A stretch of 64,000 nt of DNA. Source: Arthrobacter sp. MYb227. Lineage in GTDB: Bacteria > Actinomycetota > Actinomycetes > Actinomycetales > Micrococcaceae. Both the position numbers and the translations under genes were made by a program. The first letter of the stretch is position 1. Every line of letters starts with the position of its first letter. The stretch is from assembly GCF_002975435.1 (NCBI RefSeq), contig NZ_PCPT01000011.1, positions 1 to 64,000 of the forward strand, in the 5' to 3' direction. Below, piece by piece: positions 17,653-27,687 of this stretch. The notes beneath the pieces were generated by a model. It was not told where the DNA came from and ran no database searches. It worked only from the letters and a program-made list of their open reading frames with translations.

Positions 17653-17967
17653 GCGGCCGATGCGTCAAGCCGCTCTGGGTGCGCATCATAAGCGGAGCGC
17701 CGCGGCAGTTAGGCAAGCTCCATCGACAGCTAAATACCGCTCACACTGAGGCACACTGCAAATAGCCCGGCACCAAACGGTAGGATTGAAGCAGGCATCG
17801 AACATCAATCGTTCAGGGAGAGTGCGTTACTTAGCCAGCGGCCGGGCACCGCACCCACTATTCGCTTCATGTACCCGGGCCGCGGTTCAGCGTTGAACAT
17901 CTTCACCCCCCCGTTCTCCCACCTGTGGCCGGATATTCTGGCCCACACCTTTACCTGGAGGCAGCCA

Positions 17968-19311
17968 ATGAGCATGCAGAACACAGTTAATCAGCTTTGG
18001 GACGCACCACACCCCAATACGCCAGTTAATGGCACAGTTGTGGTGCCCGCCTCTAAGTCGCTGACCAACCGGTATCTGTTGCTCGCGGCACTTGCCGATG
18101 GAACCTCGCGCGTGCGCAACGCACTGGCCTCTCGAGACTCGGATTTGATGATCGAGGCATTGCGTGCGCTGGGCACCGGGATCGAGATTCTTCCCCAGCA
18201 TGACGGCACCCTTGACCTTGTCATCACCCCCATTCAGGTGGCCGATGGCTCGGCTACCGACGCGTCGGTCGAGGGGATAAACATCGACTGTGGTCTGGCT
18301 GGAACCGTCATGCGATTCGCTCCCCCACTAGCCGCCCTAGCCCAGGGCCGATTCGCCTTCGATGGCGATCCACATGCGCGGCTGCGCCCCATGGCACCGG
18401 TGCTTTCCGCGCTGTCCGATCTGGGCGTGGAAATCATCGAGCACGGCGAGCCGGGGATGTTGCCGGCCACCGTGAACGGCACCGGCACGCTAGCTGGCGG
18501 ACGCGTGGAGATTGATGCCTCGGGCTCCTCACAGTTCATTAGCGCGATCCTACTGATCGCCGCCCGCACCACCAACGGTATTGAAATCATTGCGGCTCCG
18601 GGACCGATCGCCAGCCCGGACCACATCGAAATGACTGTGCAAACGCTGCGCGAACTCGGTGTCACCGTCACGCGCCCCACGGAACGCAGCTGGAAGGTAG
18701 AACCCGGTATCATCAACGCCTTTGACAAGGTCATGGAACCTGATCTTTCAAACGCCGGACCTTTCCTTGCCGCAGCCATGGTCACCGCCGGCACCGTGCG
18801 TATCCCGCACTGGCCCACGACCACCACGCAGGTGGGCGATCAGTGGCGCGAAATCCTCACGCGCATGGGTGCACACATCGAACACCGCGCAGATGGCACG
18901 CTGGTGCTCACCGGGCCGGAAACCATCAAGGGCATCGACTTTGCCGATGCCTCCGAACTTGCTCCCACGTTGTCCGCCATCTGCGCGCTGGCCACCACGC
19001 CTTCGCGGCTCACCGGGATTGCACACCTGCGCGGGCACGAAACCGACCGGCTTGCCGCCTTGGTCACCGAATACACCAAGCTCGGTGGAAACGTCGTAGA
19101 ACTTCAGGACGGGCTGGCCATCACCCCGGCCCCGCTACAGGGCGGCGAATTTGAAACCTACGCCGATCACCGCATGGCCACCGCCGCGGCCATCATCGGT
19201 CTGGTGGTCCCGGATATCAAGGTCATCGATATCGGAACCACCGCCAAGACCATGCCCGATTTCCCCGCACTCTGGACGACGCTGGCTACCAGCGGAAAGG
19301 CCACACACTAA
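17968..19311 (+). CDS. aroA: 3-phosphoshikimate 1-carboxyvinyltransferase (EPSP synthase)
   Basis: A 447-residue EPSP synthase, joining shikimate-3-phosphate and PEP in aromatic amino-acid synthesis. The motif PASKSLTNRYLLLAAL is near the N-terminus, GLAGTVMRFAPPLAAL is the second substrate loop, and HLRGHETDRLAAL and YADHRMATAAA are in the C-terminal half. The frame is open 33 codons further upstream, but GGAGG at 17956-17960 sets the start at 17968. It is the first gene of a run with rsgA and hisN, divergent from sigR, the usual actinobacterial order. Confidence 0.95.
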   Translation: MSMQNTVNQLWDAPHPNTPVNGTVVVPASKSLTNRYLLLAALADGTSRVRNALASRDSDLMIEALRALGTGIEILPQHDGTLDLVITPIQVADGSATDASVEGINIDCGLAGTVMRFAPPLAALAQGRFAFDGDPHARLRPMAPVLSALSDLGVEIIEHGEPGMLPATVNGTGTLAGGRVEIDASGSSQFISAILLIAARTTNGIEIIAAPGPIASPDHIEMTVQTLRELGVTVTRPTERSWKVEPGIINAFDKVMEPDLSNAGPFLAAAMVTAGTVRIPHWPTTTTQVGDQWREILTRMGAHIEHRADGTLVLTGPETIKGIDFADASELAPTLSAICALATTPSRLTGIAHLRGHETDRLAALVTEYTKLGGNVVELQDGLAITPAPLQGGEFETYADHRMATAAAIIGLVVPDIKVIDIGTTAKTMPDFPALWTTLATSGKATH

Positions 19312-19315
19312 GCAC

Positions 19316-20419
19316 ATGGCACGTAACGCACGGGACTGGGACGAATCGGATGTTCGCATCCGCCCCAACAAGAAGGGCACCCGCCCACGCACCAAGGACC
19401 GCCCCGCCTACGACGATGCGCTCATCGGGCGCATTATCACGGTGGATCGTGGTCGCTACCGGGCCATCCTCGACGAGGACACCCCGCAAGAGCGTGTGGT
19501 GGTTGCCGCCCGAGCCCGTGAGTTGCGCCGTAACCCGGTGGTCCCCGGAGATTTCGTCGCCCTGGTGGGCGACACCTCCGGGGAACCTGACACCTTGGCC
19601 CGGCTGGTGCGTATCCAGGAACGTTCAACGTTGCTGCGCCGCAGCGCCGATGACACCGACCCGGTGGAGCGCGTGGTTGTGGCAAACGTCGACCAGCTGG
19701 TGATCGTGGTGGCAGCTGCCAACCCGGAGCCACGCGCCGGGTTCATCGACCGTGCCATTGTTGCGGCATTCGATGCCGGGATCTCCCCGCTCTTGTGTGT
19801 GACAAAGGCCGATGTGCGCGACCCGGAACCGTTCTTGGAGAACTACCGGCACCTGGATATCGACATTATTGTCTCGCGTACCACCGACGAGTCGGCCACG
19901 GGCATCGATGCGCGTTCCGCCGATGGTGCCTCGGCACGTTTGGCCGGAACCCCCGTTGAAGAGTTGCGTGAAATGCTTGCCGGCCGGGTTTCGGTGGTCA
20001 TTGGGCATTCGGGCGTGGGTAAATCCACGCTTGTCAATGCGCTGACCGGCGCCGCGCGGGCCACCGGTAATGTCAACGCCGTGACCGGCCGCGGCAGACA
20101 TACCTCTTCCTCCGCGCTGGCGCTACGCGTTGACGATGCACCGGAAGGCACCTGGATCATCGACACCCCGGGCATCCGCTCCTTTGGGTTGGCCCTCGTG
20201 GACCCGGAAAACATTCTCAAGGCGTTCGATGATCTGGAACCCATTGCCGCGGATTGCGAACGTGGTTGCACCCATAAGGCCTCCGAACCGCATTGCGCGC
20301 TAGACATCTGGGTGGCTTCCGGTGAAGCCGGGACCATCGGCATCGCCAGGCTCGACTCCTTCCGCCGCCTGCTGGGCCAAGATGAGAGCACCGAAGCCAA
20401 GGAACTTGGCGCGTTCTAG
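19316..20419 (+). CDS. rsgA: Ribosome small-subunit-dependent GTPase RsgA
   Basis: A 367-residue circularly permuted GTPase that helps late 30S maturation. An OB-fold occupies about residues 40-110. The permuted G motifs follow: TKAD (G4-like), GHSGVGKST (G1) and [10 protein letters not shown] (G3). The zinc knuckle is [16 protein letters not shown]. The frame is open upstream inside aroA, but the ATG four bases after the aroA stop gives the conserved actinobacterial N-terminus ([14 protein letters not shown]). It is probably co-transcribed with aroA and hisN. Confidence 0.94.
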   Translation: MARNARDWDESDVRIRPNKKGTRPRTKDRPAYDDALIGRIITVDRGRYRAILDEDTPQERVVVAARARELRRNPVVPGDFVALVGDTSGEPDTLARLVRIQERSTLLRRSADDTDPVERVVVANVDQLVIVVAAANPEPRAGFIDRAIVAAFDAGISPLLCVTKADVRDPEPFLENYRHLDIDIIVSRTTDESATGIDARSADGASARLAGTPVEELREMLAGRVSVVIGHSGVGKSTLVNALTGAARATGNVNAVTGRGRHTSSSALALRVDDAPEGTWIIDTPGIRSFGLALVDPENILKAFDDLEPIAADCERGCTHKASEPHCALDIWVASGEAGTIGIARLDSFRRLLGQDESTEAKELGAF

Positions 20420-20531
20420 ACCGGTGCCAAGACTCCTCGGGCTCCGTAATGCATCGCGGATCGAAAATTCGCAGGGGGCGCAGCTGACATCAACACCCGT
20501 GCAACACCCCAACTGGGATAGGTTTAACTCC

Positions 20532-21332
20532 ATGAACACCGATGTGATGACGTACAACGACGATCTGCGCCTGGCCCATGTGATTGCGGACTCGGTCGAC
20601 TCGTTGACCCTTTCCCGCTTCAAGGCAGTGGACCTGGTTGTTGAAACCAAACCGGACCTCACCCCGGTCTCCGATGCGGATAAGGCCGCCGAGCAGGCCA
20701 TCCGTTCACATCTTTCCCGTGCCCGGCCACGCGATGCGATCACCGGCGAAGAATTTGGCACCACCGGCAAGTCAAACCGCCACTGGGTCATTGACCCCAT
20801 CGACGGGACCAAAAACTTTGTACGCGGCGTCCCGGTCTGGGCCACGCTGATCGCGTTGATTGAGGACGGCGAACCGGTGGTCGGGCTGGTTTCCGCGCCG
20901 GCACTGAACCGGCGCTGGTGGGCAGCCAAAGATATGGGTGCCTACACGGGCAAATCGATGGCCAGCGCCCATCGCTTGCAGGTCTCCTCGGTTGCCAAAC
21001 TTTCCGACGCTTCTCTTTCCTACTCCTCGCTGAGCGGGTGGAAGGAACGCGGGCAACGCGATAACTTCATCGAGCTGACCGATTCGCTGTGGCGCACGCG
21101 CGCCTACGGGGATTTCTGGTCCTATTGCATGGTCGCCGAGGGCGCAGTAGATCTTGCCTGCGAACCGGAACTGAGCCTCTACGATATGGCGGCCCTGGTG
21201 CCGATCGTGCGCGAAGCCGGTGGCCGTTTCACCTCCGTCGAGGGCGTCGAAGGCTGCAATGGTGGCAATGCCATCGCCAGCAACACGCTCTTGCATGATG
21301 CCGCGCTAGAGATCCTGAACGCTGGCCGCTAA
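20532..21332 (+). CDS. hisN: Histidinol-phosphatase, inositol-monophosphatase family
   Basis: A 266-residue member of the IMPase superfamily. The metal site is built from EEFG (Glu), DPIDGTKNF (the Asp/Asp/Thr motif) and a C-terminal [15 protein letters not shown]. This subgroup next to aroA and rsgA in actinobacteria acts as histidinol-phosphate phosphatase. The start at 20532 was chosen because it gives the usual family length; the frame runs upstream without motif support. The stop overlaps the next start (TAATG). Confidence 0.9.
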   Translation: MNTDVMTYNDDLRLAHVIADSVDSLTLSRFKAVDLVVETKPDLTPVSDADKAAEQAIRSHLSRARPRDAITGEEFGTTGKSNRHWVIDPIDGTKNFVRGVPVWATLIALIEDGEPVVGLVSAPALNRRWWAAKDMGAYTGKSMASAHRLQVSSVAKLSDASLSYSSLSGWKERGQRDNFIELTDSLWRTRAYGDFWSYCMVAEGAVDLACEPELSLYDMAALVPIVREAGGRFTSVEGVEGCNGGNAIASNTLLHDAALEILNAGR

Positions 21333-22129
21333 TGCCACGGGGTCAGGATGCGGCCGTGCCCAGCGCACCGCTGACAAGTAGCGAGGAAAACTACCTCAAG
21401 GCGCTCTACGCGCTCACCGAATGGGAGTCCGACCCCGTCACCACGGGGAACATCGCCGCCCAACTGGGTGTGGCACCGGCCTCCGCCACCTCAATGGTCT
21501 CCAAATTGGCCGGCAAGAATCTGCTGATCCACCCGCGCTACGGTGCCATTGAATTTACCGATGCCGGACGCTTGGCGGCTCTCTCGGTGGTCCGCCGGCA
21601 CCGACTCATCGAAACATTCCTGCTCAAGGAGCTGGGCTATGGCTGGGATGAGGTCCATGAGGAGGCCGAACGCCTAGAACACACGGTCTCCACGCGTTTC
21701 ATCGATGCGTTAGCCGAGCGGCTGGGCAACCCGGCTGCCGATCCGCATGGGGACCCAATTCCCGGGCCCGATGGTACGGTGTTGATGCCACCGGCCATCC
21801 GCCTGGACAGGTTCTTGTACCCGGTGTCTGAGGACGCACGACGTACAAGCACCACAAGCAGCTCACGTACCGTCACCAGCGCGCCAAGCGCTACCCCGGG
21901 CGTGATCAGTTCTCAGGTCATTGTCAGTCGTATTAGCGATGAGGATCCTGCCTGGTTACGCCGTTGCACCGAGCTGGGTATCTCCCCCGGCGCGCTGATC
22001 ACTGTTCCGCATGCCGATCTCTCGGCAATTGACGAGACAATGCTGTGGGTGCTGCCCCATTCGCCTGCTCATGAGCAAGCGGCAGGGAATGACTCCGGGG
22101 TCAAGGCGAGCGGTAGTACCGGTGCCTAG
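21332..22129 (+). CDS. DtxR/MntR-family metal-dependent regulator
   Basis: A 265-residue regulator. The winged helix spans residues 15-75 (VTTGNIAAQLGVAPASATSMVSKL). The dimerisation and metal domain (about 75-160) has RRHRLIETFLLKELGYGWDEVHEEAERLEH, the usual metal-ligand region. A Ser/Thr-rich linker (residues 168-195) leads to a FeoA/SH3-like domain. It resembles MntR or IdeR; the iron or manganese choice cannot be decided here. It overlaps the hisN stop by one base, and a palindrome at 4737 is one possible target elsewhere in the window. Confidence 0.85.
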   Translation: MPRGQDAAVPSAPLTSSEENYLKALYALTEWESDPVTTGNIAAQLGVAPASATSMVSKLAGKNLLIHPRYGAIEFTDAGRLAALSVVRRHRLIETFLLKELGYGWDEVHEEAERLEHTVSTRFIDALAERLGNPAADPHGDPIPGPDGTVLMPPAIRLDRFLYPVSEDARRTSTTSSSRTVTSAPSATPGVISSQVIVSRISDEDPAWLRRCTELGISPGALITVPHADLSAIDETMLWVLPHSPAHEQAAGNDSGVKASGSTGA

Positions 22130-22154
22130 GGCCATTGGGTAGCTAGCCCCCGGC

Positions 22155-22646
22155 ATGCAGCAGCGCAAACAGGCACCAGAAGGCCCCCATTTTTCCGTCG
22201 GCTCGTTGTTGGCCGTCGCGCTGGGTGGCTTTTTGGGTGCCGCGGCACGGATCCTGCTAGCGGTACTGATTCCCGAGAATCCGGCGTTTCCTGCAACTAC
22301 CCTAGCCGTGAACGTCACAGGGACCGCCGCGCTCGGATTCTTCAGTGTCTATTTTGCTGTTCATCCGCGCCTGCGTGACTGGTGCCGTGCGGGAATAGGC
22401 ACAGGATTTCTGGGGGCCTTCACCACATTTTCAACGCTTGTCATTTTCCTACTTGGTGCTCCCGTGGCTCTGGCGTTGCTCTACGTCGGACTTTCCCTGG
22501 GCTTGTGCGGGCTTGCCGCATGGCTAGCTGTGCGACTCACGGAAGCGCACTACTCCGCCAAGGGCCGCGGCCCGATGATCTTAGAAGGCACCGATGCTCG
22601 CGAGCCATGGCAGGGGCCGAGCCAGAGCTCGGGTGAAGAATCATGA
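22155..22646 (+). CDS. crcB: Fluoride channel FluC/CrcB, subunit 1
   Basis: A 163-residue four-helix membrane protein. It has the FluC signatures GGFLGAAARILL in TM1, NVTGTAALGF (conserved Asn) in TM2, and GIGTGFLGAFTTFSTLV in TM3 with the Phe and Thr/Ser residues of the fluoride path. A hydrophilic tail of about 30 residues is extra. It overlaps the second FluC gene by four bases, so the pair likely forms an obligate heterodimer, as in other Gram-positives. It protects against cytoplasmic fluoride. Confidence 0.9.
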   Translation: MQQRKQAPEGPHFSVGSLLAVALGGFLGAAARILLAVLIPENPAFPATTLAVNVTGTAALGFFSVYFAVHPRLRDWCRAGIGTGFLGAFTTFSTLVIFLLGAPVALALLYVGLSLGLCGLAAWLAVRLTEAHYSAKGRGPMILEGTDAREPWQGPSQSSGEES

Positions 22647-23110
22647 GTTTTCTTTCGCTTACTGCTCTGGTGGTTCTGGCCCTGGCTGGAGCCGCCGGAG
22701 CGATGCTACGCTATCTGATCGATGTGAGCTTCACCGCTGCGCAGGTACGCCAGGCTCCCAGACGCAAACATTATTTTCCGTGGGGAATCTTCAGCGCTAA
22801 CACACTCGCATGTTTTCTAATGGCAGGCATTCTTGGCGTTGCAGCACACACCGGGGTGCAACTGCAGCTGGATCGGCTCCTTAACGCCCAAGGCGCCGGG
22901 GATCCATTGTCATTCTCAGTATCATTGGTGTTGCTGGCGCTGAGCATCGGCTTCTGCGGCTCTCTGAGCACCATGAGCACCCTGATGGTTTCGGTGTTAG
23001 CGTTGTCGCGTTCCGGGGCCCGCACCATGGCTTTGGCATACCTCGGAGTGAGCCTTGCCGCCGGCCTTGCGGCCGGATCACTCGGATATTACATCCCAAC
23101 GTTGTTTTGA
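22643..23110 (+). CDS. crcB: Fluoride channel FluC/CrcB, subunit 2
   Basis: A 155-residue second FluC paralogue. TM1 has GAAGAMLRYL, TM2 has FSANTLACFL with the conserved Asn, and TM3 has GFCGSLSTMSTLMV. The TM3 phenylalanine seen in its partner (TTFSTL) is replaced by Met (STMSTL), so the two subunits contribute unequal pore sides. Translation is coupled through an ATGA overlap. No separate fluoride riboswitch was recognised before the pair. Confidence 0.88.
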   Translation: MSFLSLTALVVLALAGAAGAMLRYLIDVSFTAAQVRQAPRRKHYFPWGIFSANTLACFLMAGILGVAAHTGVQLQLDRLLNAQGAGDPLSFSVSLVLLALSIGFCGSLSTMSTLMVSVLALSRSGARTMALAYLGVSLAAGLAAGSLGYYIPTLF

Positions 23111-23152
23111 GGGCCCTCACCGGCGCCTAGCTTTCACTAACCTGCTCAAGAT

Positions 23153-24787
23153 TTACCGTGCCGCGCGGCGGCCCGACCCCTTGCCAGTGCCCGTTGCTCC
23201 CCCGGCCTGTGCCTTACGTGTGGCAACTGCCTCGGTGATCACACCTTGACCACCAACCACCAGTGTGAGCCCCAAGCTCAATGCGGTCAGTGCGCCCATC
23301 GCGATGGCCAGAATCGGCTGCCCGGCAAGGAAGAGTAGCAACCCACCACCGATGAATAACACATGTGCTAATACCGCATGCATGACCGAAGCAATCCTGA
23401 AGCTAGCCTTCGGGGACATGAAGAGCCCCCAGAAGATCATCAGCGGTACAACCGTCACCAAGATGGCGACGATGGGGTTCACGTGCGGAAGGGCCCACAT
23501 GGCACCGAATGCGACAGCACCAAGCAATGCCACCTCGAGCACAAACGAGACGCCAAGCAGGAGGCTCAGTATTGCACCAGATTTTTTAGATTCGGGGGTT
23601 GGTTCGGCCGGCACGTTGTGTGGTTCTACCGATTCTTGCGCCTCGGCAGGAGATTTTTGTTGCGGGTTTGCCTCCCGTGCACCCGCTACCACGGGTTCTG
23701 CGTCGGTTTTTTCTTCGCTTCCTGGTGCATCTTGCGCTAGCACTTCGGATAGTTCGGCCATCTTTGCTTGTTCAGAATCCGGTAGCTGTTCATCGCCACG
23801 ATTGATGTCTGTGCTTTGGGCTTTGGCCGGTGATTTTGCTGCAACGGTATCCGGTGTACCCGCAGAATCGGCCCGGCTGCCCTGCGAGATTTGATTTTCT
23901 GCGGCTCGGCCGGTCACCGGTGTGTTAACGTTCACCGGTGCTGGTGTTGCGGCCGCTTTTAGCTCTTCCGCCACTTTCGCTGAGTCAACGGTTGCTGTTG
24001 GAGTAACTGGTGGTGTTTTCTCAGACGGCGTGGCAGGTTTGCCCGGCTGGCGAGGTTTTGCTGAAAGCTTGGGAGCCGATGTGGGTGTCGGTTTGGCAGC
24101 TGTTGCGGTGTCTCCCGCGGTTTCGAGAACACTGCTGTGCAAGATTTTACCCTGCACAGCTTCCTTGCCAGTATCGGCGTCCTTGGCTTGTGATTTTTCG
24201 CTGGCGGTAGCAATCGGTTCTTTGGGGGCACCCGGAGCCAGTGTAGTTCCCGGAGCTACCGGTGCAGATGGCTTGTGCGGCTTTACAACACTCCCCGAGA
24301 CTGAAGCCCGCGGACTGGTCCTTGCCACGGGTAAATCACGGTTCTGTGTTTTAGACTCGGGTCTTACCGTTGAGGGCTTTGGCGCAACTGGTTTTGGCAC
24401 AGCGGGTTTTGACGTTGAGTTAGGCCTTTGTTGGGCCACCACCGGTTTAGCGTCAGACGTCGGAACCTCGCTCGGTGGTTTTATTGGCGAAAGCTGTGCA
24501 ACACTTTTCTCGTTTCGCGCAGGCCGAACGGTGGAGGCGCTCAACGCTGCACCAGTCACTGGCTTAATTTTAGCCGCAGGCGCGTTCTTGGCCGCCGACT
24601 TTGGCTTCGCTACGGTCTGAGGTTGAGCAGATGGTTTAGACACCGCTGAGGCCGGTGCCTCCGGTTTGGGCGTTTGCGGTGTGGGGGCTCCGGGCTTTGA
24701 AGTTACAGTCCGTTGCGCTTTTCCTGGGATTCCGGTGTTGCCATTCTCTGCGGGCGCGCCGTTTGGGGACGCTGGTTGCTTCTGCAT
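23153..24787 (-). CDS. Membrane protein with C-terminal DUF2568 (YrdB-like) domain and a long disordered N-terminal arm
   Basis: A 544-residue protein. Residues 1-400 are low-complexity Pro/Ala/Lys/Thr/Ser sequence, rich in AKP and PKP repeats with later acidic patches, and presumably disordered. Residues about 410-525 form four hydrophobic segments resembling DUF2568 (VLEVALLGAVAFGAMWAL; IFWGLFMSPKASFRI; ILAIAMGALTAL). The tail is basic (KGSGRRAAR). A GAGGAA site precedes the ATG. No signal peptide is present, so the arm should be cytoplasmic. The function of the domain is unknown; it lies beside tmRNA and smpB without obvious connection. Confidence 0.75.
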   Translation of the reverse strand: MQKQPASPNGAPAENGNTGIPGKAQRTVTSKPGAPTPQTPKPEAPASAVSKPSAQPQTVAKPKSAAKNAPAAKIKPVTGAALSASTVRPARNEKSVAQLSPIKPPSEVPTSDAKPVVAQQRPNSTSKPAVPKPVAPKPSTVRPESKTQNRDLPVARTSPRASVSGSVVKPHKPSAPVAPGTTLAPGAPKEPIATASEKSQAKDADTGKEAVQGKILHSSVLETAGDTATAAKPTPTSAPKLSAKPRQPGKPATPSEKTPPVTPTATVDSAKVAEELKAAATPAPVNVNTPVTGRAAENQISQGSRADSAGTPDTVAAKSPAKAQSTDINRGDEQLPDSEQAKMAELSEVLAQDAPGSEEKTDAEPVVAGAREANPQQKSPAEAQESVEPHNVPAEPTPESKKSGAILSLLLGVSFVLEVALLGAVAFGAMWALPHVNPIVAILVTVVPLMIFWGLFMSPKASFRIASVMHAVLAHVLFIGGGLLLFLAGQPILAIAMGALTALSLGLTLVVGGQGVITEAVATRKAQAGGATGTGKGSGRRAAR

Positions 24788-25029
24788 GATAACTGTTCCT
24801 CACCGGCACTCGACTTTGCTCGGCATACGCCAAGCCCATCTTTTACCCTTCAAGTCTATGCCGCACGTTCAAGAGCCAGCATCACCGGCACACCGGGGCG
24901 AGCACGTACCAGATGACACCGAGAATTTGCACCTGTTTCTCGTAAGGGAACCTGTGTTTCATTATTCTTCTGCGCGACAGGGGCCAACAAAAAGGCTTAG
25001 CTCGCCAACAAGGGCTCCGGTTAAACAAA

Positions 25030-25064
25030 ACCGGCCCCGGAATCATGTCGATTCCGAAGCCGGT
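25030..25064 (-). terminator. Terminator of the tmRNA gene
   Basis: On the minus strand a stem of ACCGGC and CGGAATC pairs with GATTCCG and GCCGGT around a short loop, followed by TTTTGTTT. It begins six bases after the mature tmRNA 3' end, a classical rho-independent layout. Confidence 0.8.
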
Positions 25065-25069
25065 AGTTG

Positions 25070-25437
25070 TGGAGATGGGGAGAATTGAACTCCCGTCCGA
25101 TGTGGTGTTGCCAGGTCTTCTCCGGGCGCAGTTTGCAGTGGATTTTCTCTGCTCCAGCCGTCACGCAAACAAGCGGCTGATCCAAGCACAGTTACCTAAA
25201 TTATGCAGGAAGTTCCGGTAACACTAACTTCCCGCAGTGGCTATCTAAATGACGTTAGGAACAGGGGCGATAGCATCCCCTGGCTAACGGACTACTCTGG
25301 CTGCTTAGGCAGCGAGAGCGAAGTCAGTGCGCTTTGAGTCGGCACTTATTGTTTTGCAAAGATCGTTTACGAGATAACTTTGCATCCTCGGCCCGCTTCA
25401 CTTGTCGCGACTCACACCGTCGAAACCGATCATCCCC
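25070..25437 (-). ncRNA. ssrA: Transfer-messenger RNA (tmRNA)
   Basis: About 368 nt, rescuing stalled ribosomes together with SmpB. The 5' end GGGGATGATCGG pairs with the 3' end CATCTCC to form a 7-bp acceptor stem. The T-arm reads GGAGTTCAATTCTCC and the 5' D-like part TTTCGACGG. The tag frame (25305-25343, minus) encodes ADSKRTDFALAA and a TAA stop, with GCC as resume codon; the tag ends in the degradation signal ALAA. CCA is not encoded. The smpB gene lies just upstream on the same strand. Confidence 0.96.
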
Positions 25438-25564
25438 GTATTTTGTTGTCAATGAATCGCACTAGGTACGATCCCAACGCCACGGTTTACCCGTGGATAT
25501 ATAGTCTAACGCACAAAAGCGTCTCGTCTATTCCCCGCGGGTTCCCCCATGGAATTTTGTTGTA

Positions 25565-26050
25565 TTACTGCTCGCGGATTCCGCGGTTGCGCTCGCGCAA
25601 CATGCGCTGTGCTTCCCGGTTATCCTGCTTCTCACGCAAGGTATGGCGTTTGTCGTATTCCTTCTTGCCTCGCGCGACACCGATCTCGATCTTGGCGCGC
25701 CCATTCTTGAAGTACAGGCTCAACGGGACGATGGTCAGACCAGCCTCGGTGATCTTGCGTTCAATTTTGGTGAGCTCTTGGCGGTGCAGCAACAGCTTGC
25801 GGCGGCGGCGTGCAGCATGGTTGGTCCATGATCCGTTGAGATACTCGGGAATATAGACGTTCTCTATGTAAAGCTCGTCGCGGTAAAACTGACCAAACCC
25901 ATCTACCAACGACGCTTTGCCCTCGCGCAGGGACTTCACTTCGGTGCCGCTGAGCACCATTCCAGCTTCAAACGTATCGAGGATTTCGTAATCATGCCGT
26001 GCCTTGCGGTTACTGGCAATGATTCGTTCTCCCTGCTCTTTTTTGGCCAC
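25565..26050 (-). CDS. smpB: SsrA-binding protein SmpB
   Basis: A 161-residue OB-fold protein that delivers tmRNA to stalled ribosomes. Family motifs are [34 protein letters not shown], and the basic tail [14 protein letters not shown], which enters the empty mRNA channel. It lies upstream of ssrA and downstream of the ftsE-ftsX cluster, the usual order in Actinobacteria. Confidence 0.97.
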   Translation of the reverse strand: MAKKEQGERIIASNRKARHDYEILDTFEAGMVLSGTEVKSLREGKASLVDGFGQFYRDELYIENVYIPEYLNGSWTNHAARRRRKLLLHRQELTKIERKITEAGLTIVPLSLYFKNGRAKIEIGVARGKKEYDKRHTLREKQDNREAQRMLRERNRGIREQ

Positions 26051-26107
26051 GTTTCAGCCTCCTCTCTACGCAGGTAATTCTTAGTCAACCGAAACTACAG
26101 TTTAGCC

Positions 26108-27634
26108 CTAGAGAAGTCCCAATGGGTTCACTGCTGCACCGTTGACGATAGTTTCAAAGTGCATGTGGCAGCCGGTTGAGTTACCCGTGGTGCCAACGTA
26201 ACCAATGACTTGACCCTGCTTTACGCGTTGCCCATTGCGAGCAACGATGCGCTGCATGTGGTGATAGTTGGTGGCAAGTGCCTTACCTCGAATCACACCG
26301 TGGCTGATGGTCACTTTATTACCGGAGCTTCCGCCCCAGCCAGCGAACCACACTTCACCATCGGCAGCAGCTACAACAGGCGTACCGCATTGGCCACCAA
26401 AGCCCCAGTCAACACCGGCGTGGACGTAACCGCCGCGTCCACCATAGTCAATGGTTCCGGCCGGGGTTGGGCGCCAGCCAAAGCTTGAGGTCTGTCGACC
26501 ACCGGAGACCGGACGGATCAGACCCCAGGAGCTGCGGTCGGCCGTCGAAGCCGGCGGCTTGGGTGCAACGTAGGAAGGCTTCTCGTAGGGCTTGGGCTTA
26601 TTTGCAGGCTTCTTCGAGGTGGTTGCCGAAGCGTTCTTCCTGGCATCGGCAGCTGCCTTCTTTTCGGCAGCCTCGATCCTTGCTTGTTCCCGCTCCCATG
26701 CAGCCTTCTTTTCGGCCTGCTCTTTTTCCCACTTGGCCTTGGCCTCGGCCTGGCGTTTGGCCTCCGCCTCGGCCGCCTTGCGCTTACGCTCGGCTTCCTC
26801 ACGGATCAAACGCTCCTGGCGTTCCTTGATCTGCACGTTTACCGCGGCAGTTTCTTTTTCATTCGCTTCAATCTTGGCCTGAAAAATTGGCTTCTTGGCT
26901 ACCAACGTGGCGCTGAGCGATTCTGTCTGCGAAATGATTCCGTCAAGATCGGCCTTCTTGGCTTCGGCCTCGGCTCGAGCCGATTGTTCACGAGCCAAAG
27001 CGGCATCGGCCTGCGCCTTGAAATCTGTGATTTCGCCTTCAACCGCGGCCAAACGAAGCTTCGCGTTGGCATCGGTCGCTGATTGCTGGGTCAACCGATC
27101 CAGCGCTGCGTTTTGTGAACGCATGGCTTGGTCGGCCAGATCCATGCCGGTGGCTAGGTTGCCCGAGGCGCTGACGTTGAGCATCAAGGTCAAATCCGAG
27201 GACACTCCCCCGCGCTTGTATGCCTGGGTTGCGATCCGACCAATGATCTTCTTGCTTTCTTCGAGCTTGACCTTGTCCTCGGCCATCTTCACGGTCAACT
27301 GATCGCGGGTTTCACGTGCCGATTGGAGTCGACGCTCAAGATCTGCAACCTCATCCGAGGCCCGTTGCACCCGGCCCTCGGCATCGGCCAAGGCCAAGCG
27401 AGCAGCGGGAAGCTGTGCCTGGTAGCCGCGCAATTCTGCGTCGGCTTCCTTGATATCGGCATCAAGGTATTCAAGATCTTCGTTCAGATCACTGTAGTTC
27501 TGCTGAAGTTCGGTCTTACGGTCGTCAAGCTCGTCGGCGTTGGCACCGATACCGCCGGAGACTAGCAACGCTACGGAGAGCGTGCCAACAATTCCGGCGC
27601 GTGCGATTCGGCACCATACTGCTTTGGCCAGCAT
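26108..27634 (-). CDS. Secreted coiled-coil M23 peptidase (EnvC-like murein hydrolase or activator)
   Basis: A 508-residue exported protein. It has a signal peptide (about 1-33, ending ANA), long coiled coils from about 35-310 with Lys/Glu/Ala-rich helices, and a Pro-rich linker. A C-terminal LytM/M23 domain follows (about 395-508). The metal ligands look intact: HAGVDWG, a His in YHHMQR and GCHMHFE. It lies 54 bases downstream of ftsX. In other bacteria FtsEX drives coiled-coil M23 proteins such as EnvC, so it is probably the cell-wall effector of FtsEX here. Because the zinc site is intact it may be an enzyme itself, unlike degenerate EnvC. Confidence 0.87.
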   Translation of the reverse strand: MLAKAVWCRIARAGIVGTLSVALLVSGGIGANADELDDRKTELQQNYSDLNEDLEYLDADIKEADAELRGYQAQLPAARLALADAEGRVQRASDEVADLERRLQSARETRDQLTVKMAEDKVKLEESKKIIGRIATQAYKRGGVSSDLTLMLNVSASGNLATGMDLADQAMRSQNAALDRLTQQSATDANAKLRLAAVEGEITDFKAQADAALAREQSARAEAEAKKADLDGIISQTESLSATLVAKKPIFQAKIEANEKETAAVNVQIKERQERLIREEAERKRKAAEAEAKRQAEAKAKWEKEQAEKKAAWEREQARIEAAEKKAAADARKNASATTSKKPANKPKPYEKPSYVAPKPPASTADRSSWGLIRPVSGGRQTSSFGWRPTPAGTIDYGGRGGYVHAGVDWGFGGQCGTPVVAAADGEVWFAGWGGSSGNKVTISHGVIRGKALATNYHHMQRIVARNGQRVKQGQVIGYVGTTGNSTGCHMHFETIVNGAAVNPLGLL

Positions 27635-27687
27635 AAATTTCCTTAATCCCGGGGGTGAGAATGAGCATCAGGCATGAACACGACGTG

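Noticed and set aside
25438-25564. Specific promoter for tmRNA
   Set aside because: Several A/T-rich hexamers are present, but none has a convincing -35 at the right distance, and the precursor 5' end cannot be inferred from the mature end.
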